A stretch of 64,000 nt of DNA from Halocaridina rubra (taxonomy: Eukaryota; Arthropoda; Malacostraca; Decapoda; Atyidae). Positions within the stretch are counted from its first letter, which is position 1. Each line of letters opens with the position of its first letter. The notes beneath the pieces were generated by a model that did not search any database, was not told the DNA's origin, and saw nothing but the letters and a program-made list of their open reading frames with translations. The position numbers and the translations under genes were made by a program. The stretch lies in NCBI GenBank assembly GCA_037179515.1, contig JAXCGZ010001911.1:1-64000 (forward strand), given 5' to 3'. Positions 20,401 through 30,987 of the stretch are shown here, piece by piece.

Positions 20401-21092
20401 TCATCCAGCAAGGAGCTGACCATGCCCTAATTCTCTTTGACTCTAAAGGCGCCTTGCAGGCCATAAAGAAGCCACTCCTCAGAGACAATATACGCATCAT
20501 CACCACCATCCTCAGCCACTACCACAGGACCACCAGCATTGGAAAAGCCATCACTCTTGCCTGGATTCCCAGTCATGTCGGCATTAAGGGAAATGAGGAA
20601 GCTGGTCAAGCTGCCAAACAAGCCACTCTTAGAGCAGAAATCTAAATATCGCTGCCTCCAGGGATTCAACAGATAAACAACAAGCCACCAAGTCACTCCT
20701 TAACGCCTTGATAACTAAGCACAACTTGTGCACAGACATTGGCTCCCTCTCCACCTAGTGGTACAAAGCCACAACTGATCTTCAGCGAATCACCCTGCCT
20801 AAGAACCTTCGATGAAGCACGGCGGTCAATGTGTACCATCTGAGACTCGGGTACAAGTGCACCTGGAGAATAGTGGATGATATCAGGGACTGCACCCTCT
20901 GCCAGGTGGCCTCACCACATCCACTGCTCCTCTACATCCTCGAATGTGATTCGACGGAAAACTGGTTCCCCTGCAACATCCAGCGAAGATCCAAATGCCC
21001 TTCATGTTGCTAACTCCATAATCAGACTAGCAACAAACAACTACATGAGCAGTCTACTACATATCATCTGTCAATACCCTCCACCAAGATAA
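17435..21092 (+). pseudogene. LINE-B ORF2 (endonuclease, RT, RNase H), degraded
   Basis: ATG 17435 overlaps the ORF1 stop. Endonuclease pieces: MSSLGILYWNAQGLR, MVQESLCTEQ and TSDHYGIHLKL. A TGA at 18112-18114 lies between endonuclease and RT, shared with LINE-C. The RT reads PIPKPKDTDNPRPIS, FLDLEKAFELAD and NYADDFALV. RNase H reads FYTDGSVYQETGG, LFDSKGAL and SHVGIKGNEEAGQAAK, where the family Asp after EE(A) is Gly. Other stops occur near 17497, 19218 and 20643. It is about full length (3.66 kb). Confidence 0.8.
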
Positions 21093-21422
21093 CCATGTAA
21101 TAACTCTCTCTCACCACTAAAACAGGAATCCATTAAAATTCTTTGATGTAAACTAATAATCCTCAACTGAACACTTATGTTTTCCACTATCTTTACAGTT
21201 TTGCACAACCTCACCTACGGGCCAAAATAGGAATGTCCAATCGCCCTCAAGAGTGAATACCACCAGCAATAACCAGATTTCACCCCACCTCCGTGCCAAA
21301 ATAGGAAAGCCCATTCGCCCTCAAGAGCGAATACCACCTCCAATCAACAAAATCTTACCCCACCTGCGGGCCAAAAGGGAAGGTCCGGTCACCCTCAAGG
21401 GAGAACATCAAGGAAAAAAAAT
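21093..21422 (+). repeat. LINE-B 3' UTR, three stem-loop repeats
   Basis: Units at about 21208, 21287 and 21359 carry ACCTACGGGCCAAAATAGG-type starts followed by CCCTCAAG cores, the second within ATTCGC...GCGAAT. The third is ACCCTCAAGGGAGAACATCAAGG, then A8. Same organisation as in LINE-A and LINE-C, supporting selection on the structure rather than chance duplication in one copy. Confidence 0.7.
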
Positions 21423-21438
21423 GTTATAGTAGACTCAG

Positions 21439-21800
21439 GTCTCTGATCCATAGATCCAAATAGTGCTTTTACTGTTGAAACAGATGCTTCGGACTTTGCC
21501 ATTGCTGCCACCTTTAGCTATGATGATCATCCTGTTGCTTTCTTTTCAAGAACACTCTCAACTTCTGAACAAAAGCACTCTTCCATTGAAAAAGAAGCAT
21601 ACACAATTTTCTGTTGGCTCGCCATTTCAAACTTATTACTGATCAGCGTAGCGTGGCATTTATGTTTGAAAAACTCATCATGCAAAATAAAAAAATGACA
21701 AAATAGCAAGGTGGCAGCTTGAGCTTTCATGCTATAATTATGACATTATCTATAGTCCAGGGAAGGAAATCATTGTGGCTGATACCCTTTCAAGGATATA
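21439..21800 (+). pseudogene. CsRn1-type RNase H, resumed after LINE-B
   Basis: FTVETDASDFAIAATFSY contains the RNase H Asp (ETDAS). It is followed by PVAFFSRTLSTSEQKHSSI and EKEAYTIF (Glu), then a slip to a second frame with ITDQRSVAFMFEKL and a third reaching YSPGKEIIVADTLSR. The segment completes the domain cut at 14966. RNase H would remove template RNA during cDNA synthesis. The frame changes indicate decay. Confidence 0.75.
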
Positions 21801-22648
21801 TGGCTCCACTGATGACAAAAATAAGCTGAAAGAACTTCATGATAATCTACGTCATCCAAGAATAACTCGTATGGCTCATTTTGTTGGAATTCGCAACTTG
21901 CCATATTCCATTGAGGACCTTAAGAAAATGACAGCTGCATGTTCTGATTGTTCGGAGATGAAGCCTCAATTCTTTATGCAGAAACCAGGAATCCTCATGA
22001 AAGTAACTCAGCCATTTGAAAGACTAAACATAGATTTTAATTCGAGGAATAAGTATCTCCTTGCAATAGTTGATGAGTATTCTAGGCTTGCTTTTGCTTA
22101 TCTATGCTCAGACTTATCATCTACTAGAGTCATCAGATGCCTAGACCACTTATTTGCACTTTTTGGAATGCCTGCATTTATTCACTCAAACAGAGGTACA
22201 CCTTTCATGTCTTCTGAACTAAAGGAATATTTACTGAGGAAAAATATTGCTTCCAGTTGCACTACACCTTAATACCCTCAAGGAAATGGACAGGCAGGTA
22301 AGATATAACGGATAGTTTGGAAGGCAGTCATGCTAGCAATAAGAACTAAGAGATTAGACACTTCAGAGTGGGAGCTAGTGTTACCTGATGCTCTACATTC
22401 TATAAAATCATTGCTGTGTTTTGCCACAAATTGTACACCTCATGAAAGGTTGTTATTTTCATGTAAGAAAGTCACCTTCTGGAGAATCATACCCTCTTGC
22501 TTAACTTCAAAAGGACCTGTTTATTTAAAACGACATATTAGGCATAGCAAATATGATCCCCTTGTAGAAGACATTGAAATACTGGATACTAACCCTAATA
22601 TGCATATGTTCGACAGGCGGATGGAAAGGCTGCGACAGTATTTCTGAA
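21775..22648 (+). pseudogene. CsRn1-type integrase
   Basis: Zinc domain: LHDNLRHPRITRMAHFVG and CSDCSEMKPQFF. Core: ERLNIDFNSRNKYLLAIVD (first Asp), then FGMPAFIHSNRGTPFMSSEL where the second catalytic Asp is Asn. The Glu region is broken by a stop (GNGQAGKI then stop at about 22306). The remainder (WELVLPDALHSIKSLL, TNCTPHERLL, DPLVEDIEILDTNPN) is open to 22647. The sequence type matches CsRn1-clade integrases. Confidence 0.8.
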
Positions 22649-22854
22649 ACATCTGACTTGCAAACCTCTTGAAGACATCTCTTTCACACCAAAAGAAGAT
22701 ACCTCAAGCAATCATATGAAGGAGCTTGCCTTATGATAGAACTGACCATGGACACATTAGATGATTCTCAGCAAATACCTGTAGCGGGAATCTTTGCGTC
22801 GATCGTCAAGGAAAAGGAACACCTCTGCTTATATTGATGATTATGTTTGTTAGC

Positions 22855-23268
22855 TAAAAGGGTGGGGGAGACTGTGGCATTATTAATTAGCTATTTAATT
22901 TGATTTCTTTGTAAGGTAACTACTAATGGAAAACATCAATATATTTTATACTAGTAGTCTCTAAATTTTGTGCTTGCGGTCCCTAGGTTTTCATTCTTCC
23001 AGCAGTCTTAGATGGCTGGTTTATCACAATGTAAACAATGGTATGGTCTCATCTGATTTTGTTAATATTATGTTATGTATAAAGTATCTCATTATGCAAT
23101 TTAAATTATGTACTCAGGAAGTTCTCATTGTTCTTCAATATTTATTTGCTCAGAAATACCTATTGTTTTATTGAAATTATTAGAGGCTACTTGTTGTCAT
23201 TTCTTGTTCTACAGTGTGTGTAAATTTCTGCTCATTGAAGCCTAGGAGAGGTTTTTTGTTTCATTACA
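22855..23268 (+). repeat. Polypurine tract and 3' LTR of the CsRn1-type element
   Basis: AAAAGGGTGGGGGAGAC (22856-22872) is the polypurine tract. The LTR (22873-23268, 396 bp) starts TGTGGCATTATTAATTAGC and ends TTTCATTACA. The flank ATCCC pairs with ATCCG before the 5' LTR. Between integrase and tract, about 22649-22855, there is only short 3' non-coding sequence. Confidence 0.75.
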
Positions 23269-24425
23269 ATCCCTGCTTCCAAGGAGTCTCTTACTATCAT
23301 CGTTATTGGAACTGCCAACTCAATATCACACTCATTCAAACACTTTGGGTGGATTCCATCAGGTCCCATTAATTTGTTAACATTTATCTCCTTACATAGC
23401 CTTGAAACTGTACCTACATCAACTTCAATGTTTTTCAAGGTAGATCCATCTTACCTATCACCATCTGGTAAGTTCAAATCTGATTCATTAACAAAGACAC
23501 TTTGAAATGTTTGATGTACTTCATTAGCTGTTTCAACATCATTTTCTGTCATCAACCCATTCCTTTTCTTTAGTCTCAACACATTTCCTTAAATTTAGTC
23601 CTGCTTCTGATGAAGCTCTAGAAATGCCTGAGTTACATTTAATGTCCTCAGAAACTTTGTTTTCCGAAGCAATTTTGGCAAGTTTTACAATAGCATCTGC
23701 TTTATTCCTTTCTTGTCTATATCATTTCACTCTGAAAGGAGTTTTTCTTGCCATAAGTCCTTTTCATGCTCTTTCTATTACAAAAATTTAATTCCCCACC
23801 TCCTTGTTCATCCATTTAGCTTTTGCCTTTCCAACAACTACTTCTCTTTTTGTCACATATTTCTCAATTAACTCTGAGCATATTTTAACAAATATATAAT
23901 ATTTCTCTAGTACAGTCTTACCAGCAAAGATTTGATCCCAGTCAATTACTGCTATCTTTCTCTTAATCTCATTATAATTACCTTTATGAAAGCAATATTT
24001 ATATCTTACATCACTATTATCACAGTCTTCACCATCATCAATAAGAAAATCAAATACAATTGTGGAGTGATGACTGTTACCCAAGGGAGAAAAAGTAGAA
24101 AATTTCCAATATCAATTAAGTTTCTGTAAATACTAAGTATAGACGAGATCCATTATCACAGCCAACATTGTGGGTAGGTTCTAAGATATGTTGATACAGA
24201 AAGGAATTATCAATTGCATACAAAATTTTTTTGACATCAACAATATGTTATCCAGCACCATCAACTGAATTATTTTCCCCAAATCACCACACCAAAGTTA
24301 AGGTCTCCACATAGTAATACCTGAGAACTTTTATCATATCTGTCACTTAATCTAATGAGATAATTTAGTAATAAATTCTTTTCCCTACTTGAGATTGGTG
24401 GTCTTTAAACATTATCAATTGGAAT
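23269..24425 (-). pseudogene. LINE-b fragment: endonuclease end, linker and RT fingers
   Basis: On the minus strand LMGPDGIHPKCLNECDIEL followed by RDSLEAGI is the RT finger motif of CR1/L2-like LINEs. Upstream, 24084-23788, is a basic linker (IAVIDWDQIFAGKTVLEKYY, KAKAKWMNKEV) typical between endonuclease and RT. The stretch to 24425 resembles endonuclease but is too degraded to define. The fragment continues past the CsRn1 element at 11849. Related to, but distinct from, LINE2 at 50209-54292. Confidence 0.65.
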
Positions 24426-24559
24426 TGTGATGGAGTGGTAATATTGCACATAGTTTATAATAATTATAAGTTAAGTTCTACCTTACATATTTTGTTGAGA
24501 AGCATTATTCCTATTCTAATCTTATTCTAGAGAAAAGAAGAGTTGTTCTTTTCTCCCAC
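24426..24559 (+). repeat. LTR fragment of element G1
   Basis: It starts TGTGATGGAGTGGTAATATTG and matches 5101-5220 closely, including TTACATATTTTGTTGAGAAG and TATTCCTATTCTAATC. It is cut by the Gmr1-like solo LTR at 24560 and does not resume at 26632, so a deletion or recombination followed. Confidence 0.75.
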
Positions 24560-26631
24560 TGTGACAGAGTGTTTCGCTCAAAGTCACCAGAGGCTGTAGT
24601 TGATGCCTAATTAGTTATGTAGTTAACTAGTAACGGTCTTTGCTTTTCTTACTAAAAGAAAAAATCTCACTCCTTGCATATTGCAGATTATGATTATTTG
24701 CAATTTATATTTTAGTATATCTTATTTAATATTCTTGTACGTGTAGAAAGCATGATCTCCATATAAAATCTTCCCCTATCTCTGTTTTCTTCTCTTTCTT
24801 TTTTCTCTTGTATGAGGCAATACCCTAGCGATTCTTTTAGGTACGTTGTTTGCGCAATTTTCTTATTATAAAATTGCTTTTGCTGATAAATTTTGTTGTT
24901 ATAAAACTTAATCTTGCTGATAATTTTGTTATAAATTTGATCCTGCTGATATGTCATTAGCCTGTCTTGATACATTTCAGTAGTTTCTTTATTATCTGAA
25001 TATTTAAAATTCCATCTTTTGCAACGCAAAAAACATTCAAGAGATTGTTCGCCAGTAACCTATTTTGTCCATGATATTTCTCGTTTTTTTTTTATTTGCT
25101 TCTGCTTGTTGCACCTAAAATACTGTCTCTCCCTTGCTTCTCTGCCATAATTGCCTGCCAGGGACCACCACTACAGTAGCCCTCGAATATTATATGACAA
25201 GTTACTGCTCTAAATATACATCCTACAGGGCCGACTGATGACGTCACCAAGGGGGACAATTTGACCACTCTCATTTGGCAGCCAAACATCCCAAAGGGAA
25301 GATCTCACCTCAGCAGTCACGCTTACTTCAAACTTTTTTACATGGCATCTTCACAGGAATACATCAGGCACAAACAAGGTGAGAGATAGTGTATGGTAAA
25401 GCTCATTGGTCAAGCAAATTAGGAATTCGAGAAACTGATTAAATTTGATACTGGTCAAATCCTTCACTGGTCCAAGCCTAACAAATTCTAATTTCATTTT
25501 ACCCCTGTCTGTCATTGTAAATCAAGTTTTTTATGTCAATACTCGTAAATAAAGTGTATTTTTGCAATAAATTGCAATTAATTAATAATTTAACTAAAGT
25601 GATTTACATTATAAACTGCAATTAATTAATGAGTAATTTTGCCCTGTTGGCATTGCAAATGTTTCTTGTTAACCACAATTTAATGAATACATACTGTATT
25701 TATCTTGCTGATTCTTCATTTATTGGGAATAAGGTGTTTTGAGTTATAAGTTGCAAATACTTCAAAAGGTGGTTTTTGTCCTTTTGGTGCTACATGCTGA
25801 TTCTTCATTTATTGGGAATAAAGTGTTTTGAGTGATAAGTTGCATATACTTCAAAAGATGGTTATGTCCTTTTGGCAATGTAAATATTTCTTGCTAACCA
25901 AATTGAATAAATGCAAATTTATTTTGCAGATTCTTCCTGTATTATAAATAAAGTGTTTTACCATATAAATTGCAAATAATCAATAAGAAATTTCGTCCTA
26001 CTGGCATGGCAAACGTTTATTGTTACCCACAGTTTGAGGAATGAATGCTGTATTTGTCTCGCTGATTCTTCATTTATTGTGAATAAATTGTTTTACGCTA
26101 ATGCCTGCAAATAATTAATGATTTTGTATGCTCTCATGGTATAGTAAATATTTCTGGTTAGCTGTGAGTAACCAATATATATTTCATCCAGTAGAATAAT
26201 ATTCTAAACTCATTATTTGTGTGTTCGTGCCTTCAGTTTTCCCATTATTGATGGTGTGTCGTTTCTGTTTCTGCAATTGCAGTGTCTTCTATTCTACTCT
26301 GCCTGTCAAACAGAGGTGATTATCGTGTTTAGGCTAAAATCTTGGCATCCATCTGGAGTGCCGGGAATCAAAATCATGCACACCACCTCCAGGATTCGAG
26401 GCAGCATGCCATAAATTAAATCTTTAAATTTGTTCCAGTTTTCCAAAATTTATTTAAATTTTTTTAATGTGTCATTGTATTTCCAAAATTAAAGAAAGTT
26501 GAATTCGAGTTTTATTTAAGCGAGTAGTGGTAATCAGGTTGGGGTGTGCAAGTAATATCTGTCCTTTCTGTTTGTGAGCTCTTAAATGAGTTCAGTACTT
26601 CGAGCCCCCTTAGTAAAGTGGAAAATTAACA
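24560..26631 (+). repeat. Second solo LTR of the Gmr1-like element
   Basis: 2072 bp, TGTGACAGAGTG...AAATTAACA, same orientation and length as 2170-4245. A TATAAA lies near 24754. An extra local duplication of about 85 bp (TTCTTCATTTATTGGGAATAA at about 25712 and 25801) is unique to this copy. The flanks (G1 LTR left, LINE2 right) share no target duplication, suggesting recombination with another copy. Confidence 0.85.
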
Positions 26632-26639
26632 ATAACCTC

Positions 26640-26945
26640 CCCACACCCATTCTCATTACCTTACGTTTAAAAGTACTGAATTTCTTTTGCCACTTTTCTG
26701 ACCACTCATGCAGACTGCTTAGGTCTTCCTGAAGTTCTCAATCATTGTTCTCATTTCTTACTTTCTTTACAATCTTTGCATCGTCTGCAAACTTATTCAT
26801 GAAAGTATTTACAGACTGGTAGGTAATATGCATTTACAAGGAAGAAATGTGGCTTTAAAACTGTACCTTGTGAAAATCCACTTCTAACTCTACTCCATTC
26901 AGACATCGAGTGTCTTAATCTGACCTTCTGTTCCCTATGGAAATG
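26640..26945 (-). pseudogene. LINE2 RT fragment, inverted arm
   Basis: The + strand matches 50940-51240 (minus-oriented LINE2 RT): CCCATTCTCATTACCTTAC, ATTTACAGACTGGTAGGT and AATCCACTTCTAACTCT. It therefore encodes, on the minus strand, the RT palm region after the catalytic box. It is fused at about 26945 to a plus-strand LINE2 segment, with part of the same sequence present in both arms. Confidence 0.7.
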
Positions 26946-27870
26946 TCTTGGAATGGATAAAAACTTACTTAGAATGATGCAAAGATTGTAAAGAAAGTAA
27001 GAAGCGAGAAAATTGGTAGACAACTTTAGGAAGAAAAATGTAGTCTTCATGAGTGGTCAGAAAAGTGGCAAACGAAATTCAGTACCTTTAAATGTAAGGT
27101 AATGAAAATGAGTACAAGTGCAAGAAGTCCTAAGCTTGACTACTCATTAGCAGGAGCAGAACTTCAAGAGACAGAGAATGAGAGAGATCTAGGCATAAAC
27201 ATACTAGAAAATTTGTCTCCAGAAATGTACATAAATGGCATAGTCTGGGCAGCATAAACTTTCTTAGCAAATGTAAGGGTATCCCTATGGCACTTGGACA
27301 AGGAAATGTACAAGAATATTTATGCAACCCATGTGAGACCAAAGCTTGAATATGCAGCCCCCTTTTGGAGTTCACACTTGAAAAAGTACGTAGTGAAACT
27401 GGAAAAAGTTCAAAGACAAACCACAAAGCTGATGCCAGGAATACGCAACCTCAGTTTTGAGGAGAGGCTGAGGGAATTAGAGTTACCAACACTCGATGTG
27501 AGAAGAATGAGAGAGGGTATGGTGACGGTTTTTAAATTCCTTCATGGTTATGATGGAGTGGATAGGGATAGATATTTTGATAAGGCTGGCACTAGAACTA
27601 GAGGTCATTGTTTGAAGATTCGTAAGAAAGCTTCTTTGCAGGATGTAAGGAAGTACTTTTTTTAATGTAAGCGTAGTTGATAATTGGAATTCGCTATGCG
27701 AGGAGTAGTTAATGCTAACTTAGTCCATAGCTTTAAGGGCAAGTATGATATGTATCACTAAGTACAAAATGGAACAGACCAGGGGATGTGAAGTTACAAG
27801 CTTGGAACTCTTTTTTGTAAGCACAATTAGGTAATTTCAGTTCGGTAATTACATACGAGAGATATATACA
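26946..27870 (+). pseudogene. LINE2 RT end and C-terminal domain, plus-strand arm
   Basis: It begins with TGGAATGGATAAAAACTTAC, skips about 170 bp that is present only in the inverted arm, and continues to the LINE 3' end. Open from 27294: MDKEMYKNIYATHVRPKLEY, KLEKVQRQTTKLM, LRELELPTLDVRRMREG, TVFKFLHGYDGVDR and RTRGHCLKIRKK, the CR1/L2-type C-terminal domain. The tail holds AATTAGGTAATTT/CGGTAATTAC repeats like those at 50209-50240. Fragmentary and inactive. Confidence 0.75.
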
Positions 27871-28474
27871 TACCATTGGCTCAACATGTAATGTTCCTGA
27901 TCAAGTAAGAATCACAATATGTGAAGATGCGGAACATATTTTGCCACTGGCAGGGATTCAAATTTAGGACACATCACTAGATGCCAAGGCACTACCAACT
28001 ACACCATCGAGTTTCTTAAACGAAGCCTAACTCTCAGCTTACTGCTGGGCTAGGGAATTAACTAATTCTACTGAATGCTCTTTTTGTGCATTGCTTTTGT
28101 ATTTAATTCAGCTCCCATGCTATATAGGCATCAACAATGATCAAATGAGCATATCACCATATATGAAAACATGAAACATATTTTGCCTCTAGCGGGAATT
28201 CAAAATTAGGACACATCATCACTGTGCCTAGGCACCACCAACCACACCATCAAAGGTCTAAAAAGAAGAAACCAACCTCTCATCTAACTGGGGATGAACA
28301 CATTCTATTGAATGCTATTTTTTTAATTTTACAGTTTCTTTCCAACCTCACTTCTGGCTTGTTTTCACATTTAATTCAAATCCTATGCTATATAGGTATC
28401 AACACTGATCAGATAAACACATCATCATATGCTAAAACATGAAACATATTTTGCAACTTTTGGCATACAAATTA
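27871..28474 (-). repeat. Tandem array of ~245-265 bp tRNA-headed units
   Basis: On the minus strand two tRNA-like heads occur at 28187-28254 (GATGGTGTGGTTGGTGGTG...) and 27944-28011 (GATGGTGTAGTTGGTAGTG...). Each is followed by the same body starting GCAAAATATGTT. A third unit body (28255-28460) lies upstream, with its head cut at 28474 by the DNA transposon. In the 27944 head an A box TGGTGTAGTTGG (27995-28006) fits the Pol III consensus fully, and AATTTGAATCC resembles a B box. Either a tandemly duplicated SINE or a small satellite built from one. Confidence 0.65.
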
Positions 28475-28510
28475 CACTGGGGAGCAATTTTGAACATAAT
28501 TTATGTTGAG
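28475..28510 (+). repeat. Left terminal inverted repeat of the DNA transposon
   Basis: CACTGGGGAGC then AATTTT; a subterminal GTTGAGTT near 28504 pairs with GGTGAGTT near the right end. The outer 9 bases match the right end exactly, followed by a 2-base length difference and a second matching block of six. Confidence 0.65.
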
Positions 28511-29120
28511 TTCGATTTTTCACTTGATTTAGACTAAAATTGGCATGCTGATTTCAAAACTACAGTCAGTTTTCTTCTATCTCGTCAAGTTTTTTCTCTG
28601 CAACCTACTCTCGGAATAAGCACAGTTGTATTGATTAATTGTCTGCACAACTGTATTATTTTAGTATTTTATTAATTGTTAAGCATAGACATTGAAAAAA
28701 ACCTAAATGTTATTTTATTATTACTTTTCTTAACACTTGACCGTAACTCAAAAAGAGGCACTATTAGCCACCAGCAACAGCTTGTTCGCAGATGTCATCA
28801 TAGTTTGATGACCTGGACACCCGCTTCGTGGGAGTGACGATGGACTACAACAGCTTTTGACTTGTGAGAAGATGTTTGGAATAGTTTGAATGTAATGTCA
28901 TATGTAGGGGATTAACAGTTGGGGGGGAGAGGGTGAAACCTGATGCCTATTCAGTTACACGCGTGTGCTCCATACAGCCGAGGAGAGTCGTATTCTGCAA
29001 ACAAAATTATGTATAAAATATTCTAGCAGATATTATGTATGTTTTTTGTAGTTGTTTTTCTAAGTTTGTGACAGATCTACTTATTGTTTAGTCTAATACT
29101 TATTTCCTTTCTTTCAGATC
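28511..29120 (+). other. Transposon 5' non-coding region with candidate 3' splice site
   Basis: There is no coding signal. The last bases before the ATG at 29121 form a strong polypyrimidine tract and acceptor, TTTCCTTTCTTTCAG. This suggests a 5' UTR intron whose donor lies somewhere in the preceding several hundred bases. A G-run (GGGGGGGAGAGGG) lies near 28922. Confidence 0.45.
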
Positions 29121-30718
29121 ATGTCTGCCTCAGCTACTTCTCATCACAAGTGCCTAAATTGCCCTGTTTCCTTTTGTAATATCTGTGGCATTTTCACCAT
29201 TCCCAGTCAAAGGGCAAACATCAGCACATTTGTCAAGCAAGCCTATTTTGCATATCTTAAAGTAAAGATTGGTGATCAAGACAGGTCTTGGGCCCCTTAC
29301 AAGGTGTGCAAGCAGTGCGTTGAGAGTTTACAAATGTGGACAAGGGGACATGTGATAAACTACCATTTGGTATACCCATGATTTGGCGAGAGCCAAGAGA
29401 TCATTGCAAAGACTGTCACTTTTGTTTAGTGAAAACTTTTGGATATAACAAGAAAAACAAATACAAAATCGAGTATCCAAGTCTACCATCACCTATATGT
29501 CCAGTGCCTCATTCAGCTGAAATGTCAGTACCAGTTTTCGCTCAACTACCCTCTCTTGATGATCGAGATCCTGATGAAGACCTCAGTGACAGCCATGATG
29601 CAGATTTTGAAATTGAAGATGACTCAGCTTGCAAGGGATTTGATCAGTGAGTTGAATGATTTGGCACAGGATTTGGGACTGCCAAAAAAGGCTTCAGAAC
29701 TCCTAGCATCAAGACTGAATGAGAAAAACTTGCTTGATAAAGGAGCAAAGGTATCCTACTTTCGATCCAGAGAAAGTTCATTTCTGCAGTATATTCGAAG
29801 TGACAGTAGCTTTGTATATTGCCCTAACATACAGGGTTTACTGCAGGAATTGGGAATTCCAATATACAACTCAACTGAATGGCGACTGTTCATCGACAGC
29901 TCAAAGCGTAGCTTAAAGTGTGTCCTTCTCCACAATGGCAATTTATATGGTGCAGTCCCAATTGCGCATTCAGTTTGTCAATGGCATTCTTCCTTCTTGG
30001 TCAGCAACGCTGTTACACCAAGTATCCCTGCTTTCTGTGTATGTGGGATAACAGAGCTCGAGAGAAGCATTGCGTGGACAGAAACTGGCATCCAAGACCT
30101 GTCCTCAAACCTGGTAATCCCAGCATTCCACATGAGCCTCTCATTGACAAAAATAAAATTATATTCTCACCTCTGCATATTAAACTGTGCTTAATGGAGC
30201 AATTCGTTAAAGCATTGAAAACTGGAGGAGACTCTTTCAAGTACCTCATCTTGGCATTTCCTGGCCTGTCAATTGAAAAAATCAAGGCTGGTGTGTTCGA
30301 TGGTCCACTGATTCGGCAGCTCATCAGAGATGATCATTTTATTGGGACAACGTCAAAACTTGAAAAGAATGCTTGAGTATCATTTATAGACCTTGTCAAG
30401 AACTTTCTTGGAAATAAATGTGCATAGAATTCCATCAAAATTGTCCAGAAACCATTGGCAAGCTACAAAATGCTCGGATGCACCATGAGCATCAAGTTGC
30501 ATTTTCTGCACAGCCATCTTCCTAACTTCCCGGAAAATCTTGGTGAAGTCAGTGATGAGCAAGGTGAACGATTCCACCAAGATTTGAAGGTCATGGAAGA
30601 ATGGTATCAGGGCAGATGGGATGTAAATTTGATGCTGACTATTGTTGGAGCATGAAGCAAAATTGTCCACAAACTGAACACTCCAGGAAAAGCTATAAGC
30701 GTAAATTTTATCTTAAGT
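29121..30718 (+). pseudogene. Transposase-like protein, Cys-rich N-terminus, frameshifted
   Basis: Pieces in successive frames make one protein of roughly 530 residues. N-terminus MSASATSHHKCLNC, CNICGIFTIPSQRANISTFV and VCKQCVESLQMW: two CxxC pairs, loosely ZAD-like. Then IPMIWREPRDHCKDCHFC, an acidic linker, LFIDSSKRSLKCVLLHNGN, LLGQQRCYTKYPCFLCMWD, LHIKLCLMEQFVKAL and EVSDEQGERFHQDL, ending KSYKRKF. I recognise the type as a multi-copy uncharacterised family of arthropods and other invertebrates. Acidic residues plus an internal CxxC and His fit a CACTA-like DDE domain, but this is inference. There are at least four frame changes, a TGA and an internal deletion near 29970. Confidence 0.7.
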
Positions 30719-30987
30719 AATTGCACACAGTTTGACTTACAGTAATAATACCCTTTGTATGAACAAATTTATTTGTACAAACATTACAGCCAAGCAATGC
30801 TTTATTATTTTAAATCATATGTAAATTTCTAAACCATACAATAAAATGAGCACAAATATACCAGATACTTAATTTTATGTTTCTTTATACAAAGCGAGGG
30901 TATCCTGTAGCATGCAAACCTGATGTGATACAGAAAAACTGGTGTAATTTTTTTATTTAGAAGCCAAAAGTTAGTAAAAAACAAGTG

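Larger units (their letters stand above)
14982..21422 (+). mobile_element. LINE-B, full-length copy of the RNase H LINE family
   Basis: A 6.44 kb plus-strand element between imperfect duplications GTTATAGTGTCACAG (14967-14981) and GTTATAGTAGACTCAG (21423-21438). It has a complete 5' UTR, hairpin and mini-ORF, ORF1, ORF2, three-unit 3' UTR and a tail GAACATCAAGGAAAAAAAAT. It inserted into the RNase H region of the CsRn1-type element, which continues at 21439. Both ORFs have several stops and slips, more than in LINE-A. Confidence 0.9.
11850..23268 (+). mobile_element. CsRn1-type Ty3/gypsy LTR retrotransposon, interrupted by LINE-B
   Basis: LTRs at 11850-12759 and 22873-23268 share TGTG(A/G)...ATTATT starts, a common central block (ACTACTAATGGAAAACATCA) and ends TT(A/T)CATTA(C/T)A. 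The flanks show ATCCG/ATCCC, a probable 4-bp duplication. The internal order is gag, PR, RT, RNase H, INT, normal for gypsy. The NC pattern and the RNase H/INT sequences resemble the CsRn1 clade known from flukes and arthropods. LINE-B splits it within RNase H. Key catalytic residues are lost (see the pol features), so it is inactive. Confidence 0.8.

Noticed and set aside
23932..24129. Small hydrophobic plus-strand protein
   Set aside because: Antisense of the LINE-b linker region, AT-driven composition and no supporting context.
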